The notes beneath the pieces are model-generated. The model saw only the letters and a program-made list of their open reading frames with translations. It had not been told where the DNA came from and ran no database searches. Positions 62,807 through 64,000 of a stretch of DNA of 64,000 nt are shown one piece after another. Made by a program: the position numbers and the translations under genes. Source of the stretch: Leifsonia aquatica H1aii (GTDB taxonomy: Bacteria > Actinomycetota > Actinomycetes > Actinomycetales > Microbacteriaceae); assembly GCF_000633535.1 (NCBI RefSeq), contig NZ_AYMR01000004.1:1-64000 (forward strand), in the 5' to 3' direction. How positions within the stretch are numbered: the stretch's first letter is position 1; every line of letters begins with the position of its first letter.

Positions 62807-63490
62807 TCAGGCACCGCCGAGCTGAGACGGTGCGCTCATCTGCGTGATCGGCCCGGGCCAGGCGGATGCCGCTGCGAGCACGCCCACGGTGATCGTCGTC
62901 CCGTCGGGCACCAGGGTGGAGCCGGAGGAGGCCTCCACCAGGATGTATGCCGAGGTCGCGCCGTTCATCGTGAGCGTGTCGAGCCGGTTCGGATCGGCAT
63001 GGCCCGGCACGTCGTCGATCGAGGAGCCGACCGCGACACCCGTAGCGCTCGCGATGTGCACCTGCCCGATCGTGGCGGCCTTCGTCGAGATCCTCCAGAC
63101 GGGCGAGACGAGCACGTCGTTGACCACGGACTCCGAGTAGTGCTCTTCGAAGATCGTGAGCGCCCCGAATTCGTGCGCCGTCGAGGCGACCGTATGGTTG
63201 GTGGCCGGGTACTCGGTCGTGCCGGTCTGCGGCCCGAGCCCCGCCTCCATCGCCCCCAAGACGTCGGCGATCGGTCCGGCGTAGCCGAACTCACGTTCCC
63301 CGCCGGCGGTGTCGACGACGCGGACCGCGTCTGCGCCGATGACGATGGCGGTCGTCGTCGGCTCGGGTGTCGCGGTCGGAGTGCTCGTCGTCGTGGCAGA
63401 CGGCGACACAGACGGCGACGCAGCCCCGGCACACCCGGCCAATCCGAGAACGACGGCGATCGCGCCCACGAGTACAACCAACTTCTTCAC
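62807..63490 (-). CDS. Putative lipoprotein of unknown function
   Basis: This is a 227-residue protein. The signal peptide MKKLVVLVGAIAVVLGLAGC has a lipobox with Cys20. A Ser/Thr/Pro-rich linker (about 24-48) suggests a surface-exposed mature protein. The rest (about 50-227) is a mixed alpha/beta domain with no motif I recognise. GTG at 63490 has GGGGGA 4 nt upstream. It sits between dxr and rseP, where many actinobacteria have these two genes adjacent, so it may be a recent insertion. Confidence 0.8.
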   Translation of the reverse strand: MKKLVVLVGAIAVVLGLAGCAGAASPSVSPSATTTSTPTATPEPTTTAIVIGADAVRVVDTAGGEREFGYAGPIADVLGAMEAGLGPQTGTTEYPATNHTVASTAHEFGALTIFEEHYSESVVNDVLVSPVWRISTKAATIGQVHIASATGVAVGSSIDDVPGHADPNRLDTLTMNGATSAYILVEASSGSTLVPDGTTITVGVLAAASAWPGPITQMSAPSQLGGA

Positions 63491-63559
63491 GAATCCCCCG
63501 AAACCGGCCCGATCGGCCCTCCTGAAAAGGCTATCAGGTCGCGCGCCGTCGGCCCGCGT

Positions 63560-64000
63560 TCAGGCTCCGATCAGCACGTCCGCCGTCGCCCGCGCCCATC
63601 GCTCCGCCTCGGCGAGGGATGCACGCGTGAGCTCGCTCGCGGGCGCGTGCGCATCCACCACCCGCTCGACGGTCTCGAGGATGTCCAGGTACCCGATGGC
63701 TCCGGCGTGGAAGGCCGCCACGGCCTGTTCGTTGGCGGCATTGAACACCGCCGGGTAGGTCGATCCCGCGGTCCCGACGCGCTTGGCCAGAGCGACGGCG
63801 GGGAACGCGTCGTGGTCGAGCGGCTCGAAGGTCCAGCTGTGCGACGTCGTCCAATCCAATGGAGCACCCACACCGGGGACGCGGTCCGGCCAGCCGAGCC
63901 CGAGCGAGATCGGCAGGCGCATGTCCGGAGGCGACGCCTGGGCGATGGTCGAGCCGTCGACGAACTCCACCATCGAGTGGATGACCGACTGCGGGTGCAC
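63560..64000 (-). CDS. dxr: 1-deoxy-D-xylulose 5-phosphate reductoisomerase, C-terminal part (cut by window edge)
   Basis: Only the last 146 or so residues are present; the gene continues beyond position 64000. HPQSVIHSMVEFVDGSTIAQASPPDMRLPI is the conserved segment after the catalytic loop of Dxr, and VFNAANEQAVAAFHAGAIGYLDILETVERVV is the C-terminal helical domain. The enzyme makes MEP from DXP with NADPH, the second step of the pathway in which IspG (61289) acts. The first visible codon is not a real start. Confidence 0.95.
   Translation of the reverse strand: MHPQSVIHSMVEFVDGSTIAQASPPDMRLPISLGLGWPDRVPGVGAPLDWTTSHSWTFEPLDHDAFPAVALAKRVGTAGSTYPAVFNAANEQAVAAFHAGAIGYLDILETVERVVDAHAPASELTRASLAEAERWARATADVLIGA

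Overview
The window is a chromosomal segment of a high-GC Gram-positive bacterium, almost certainly an actinobacterium and most likely a member of the Microbacteriaceae (Leifsonia-like). The reasons are strong G/C bias at third codon positions, frequent GTG starts, many four-base ATGA/GTGA gene overlaps, and the actinobacterial order dxr / rseP / ispG / proS and hrcA-dnaJ-rsmE-HIT-phoH-ybeY-corC-era ... leuA ... recO-uppS. The family assignment is inference, because no rRNA gene is present. There is no phage, IS element, integrase, CRISPR array or tRNA gene that I can support.

Layout. 1-4.3 kb: a DUF559-type nuclease-fold protein flanked by a 22-bp repeat; a DsbA/FrnE-like oxidoreductase with a tiny coupled Cys-containing ORF; uppS and recO; a TRIC-like channel gene. 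4.5-6.4 kb: leuA behind a leucine leader peptide whose RNA can fold in two exclusive ways, one hiding the leuA Shine-Dalgarno. 6.4-15.4 kb: an envelope-stress-like block on one strand, with a histidine kinase, response regulator, MacB/FtsX-type ABC pair, membrane esterase and a large MprF/DUF2156 lysyl-lipid synthase-like protein. 15.4-22.7 kb: era, corC, ybeY, phoH, HIT, rsmE, dnaJ, hrcA with a perfect CIRCE element. 22.8-31 kb: two DUF4870 membrane proteins, hemW, DUF1990, a DHFR-like reductase, lepA, an amidohydrolase, an NAD-binding epimerase-like protein, and rpsT. 31.2-38.1 kb: holA, comEC, comEA, leuS. 38.3-40.6 kb: divergent pabB / pabC-like genes with interlocked promoters. 40.6-47.7 kb: cydABDC (cytochrome bd and its assembly exporter), divergent from a BlaI-type repressor and an M56 metallopeptidase, with two perfect BlaI-type operators between them. 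47.8-53.2 kb: TetR-DedA, then an osmoprotectant (OpuC/ProU-type) ABC operon with a TetR gene upstream. 53.4-64 kb: App1-type phosphatase, an AlkZ-like winged-helix protein, a FUSC-type membrane protein, proS, an RNB-domain nuclease, ispG, the RseP-like protease, a lipoprotein and the 3' end of dxr.

Two regulatory themes stand out. Many genes that start a transcription unit have a TAnnnT hexamer ending 6-7 nt before the start codon, which suggests widespread leaderless transcription. Several convergent or terminal gene ends carry long, near-perfect hairpins. The most interesting predicted systems are the leuA translational attenuator and the BlaI/M56 control of cytochrome bd. Every gap is under about 300 bp, and the larger ones are described in the feature list.
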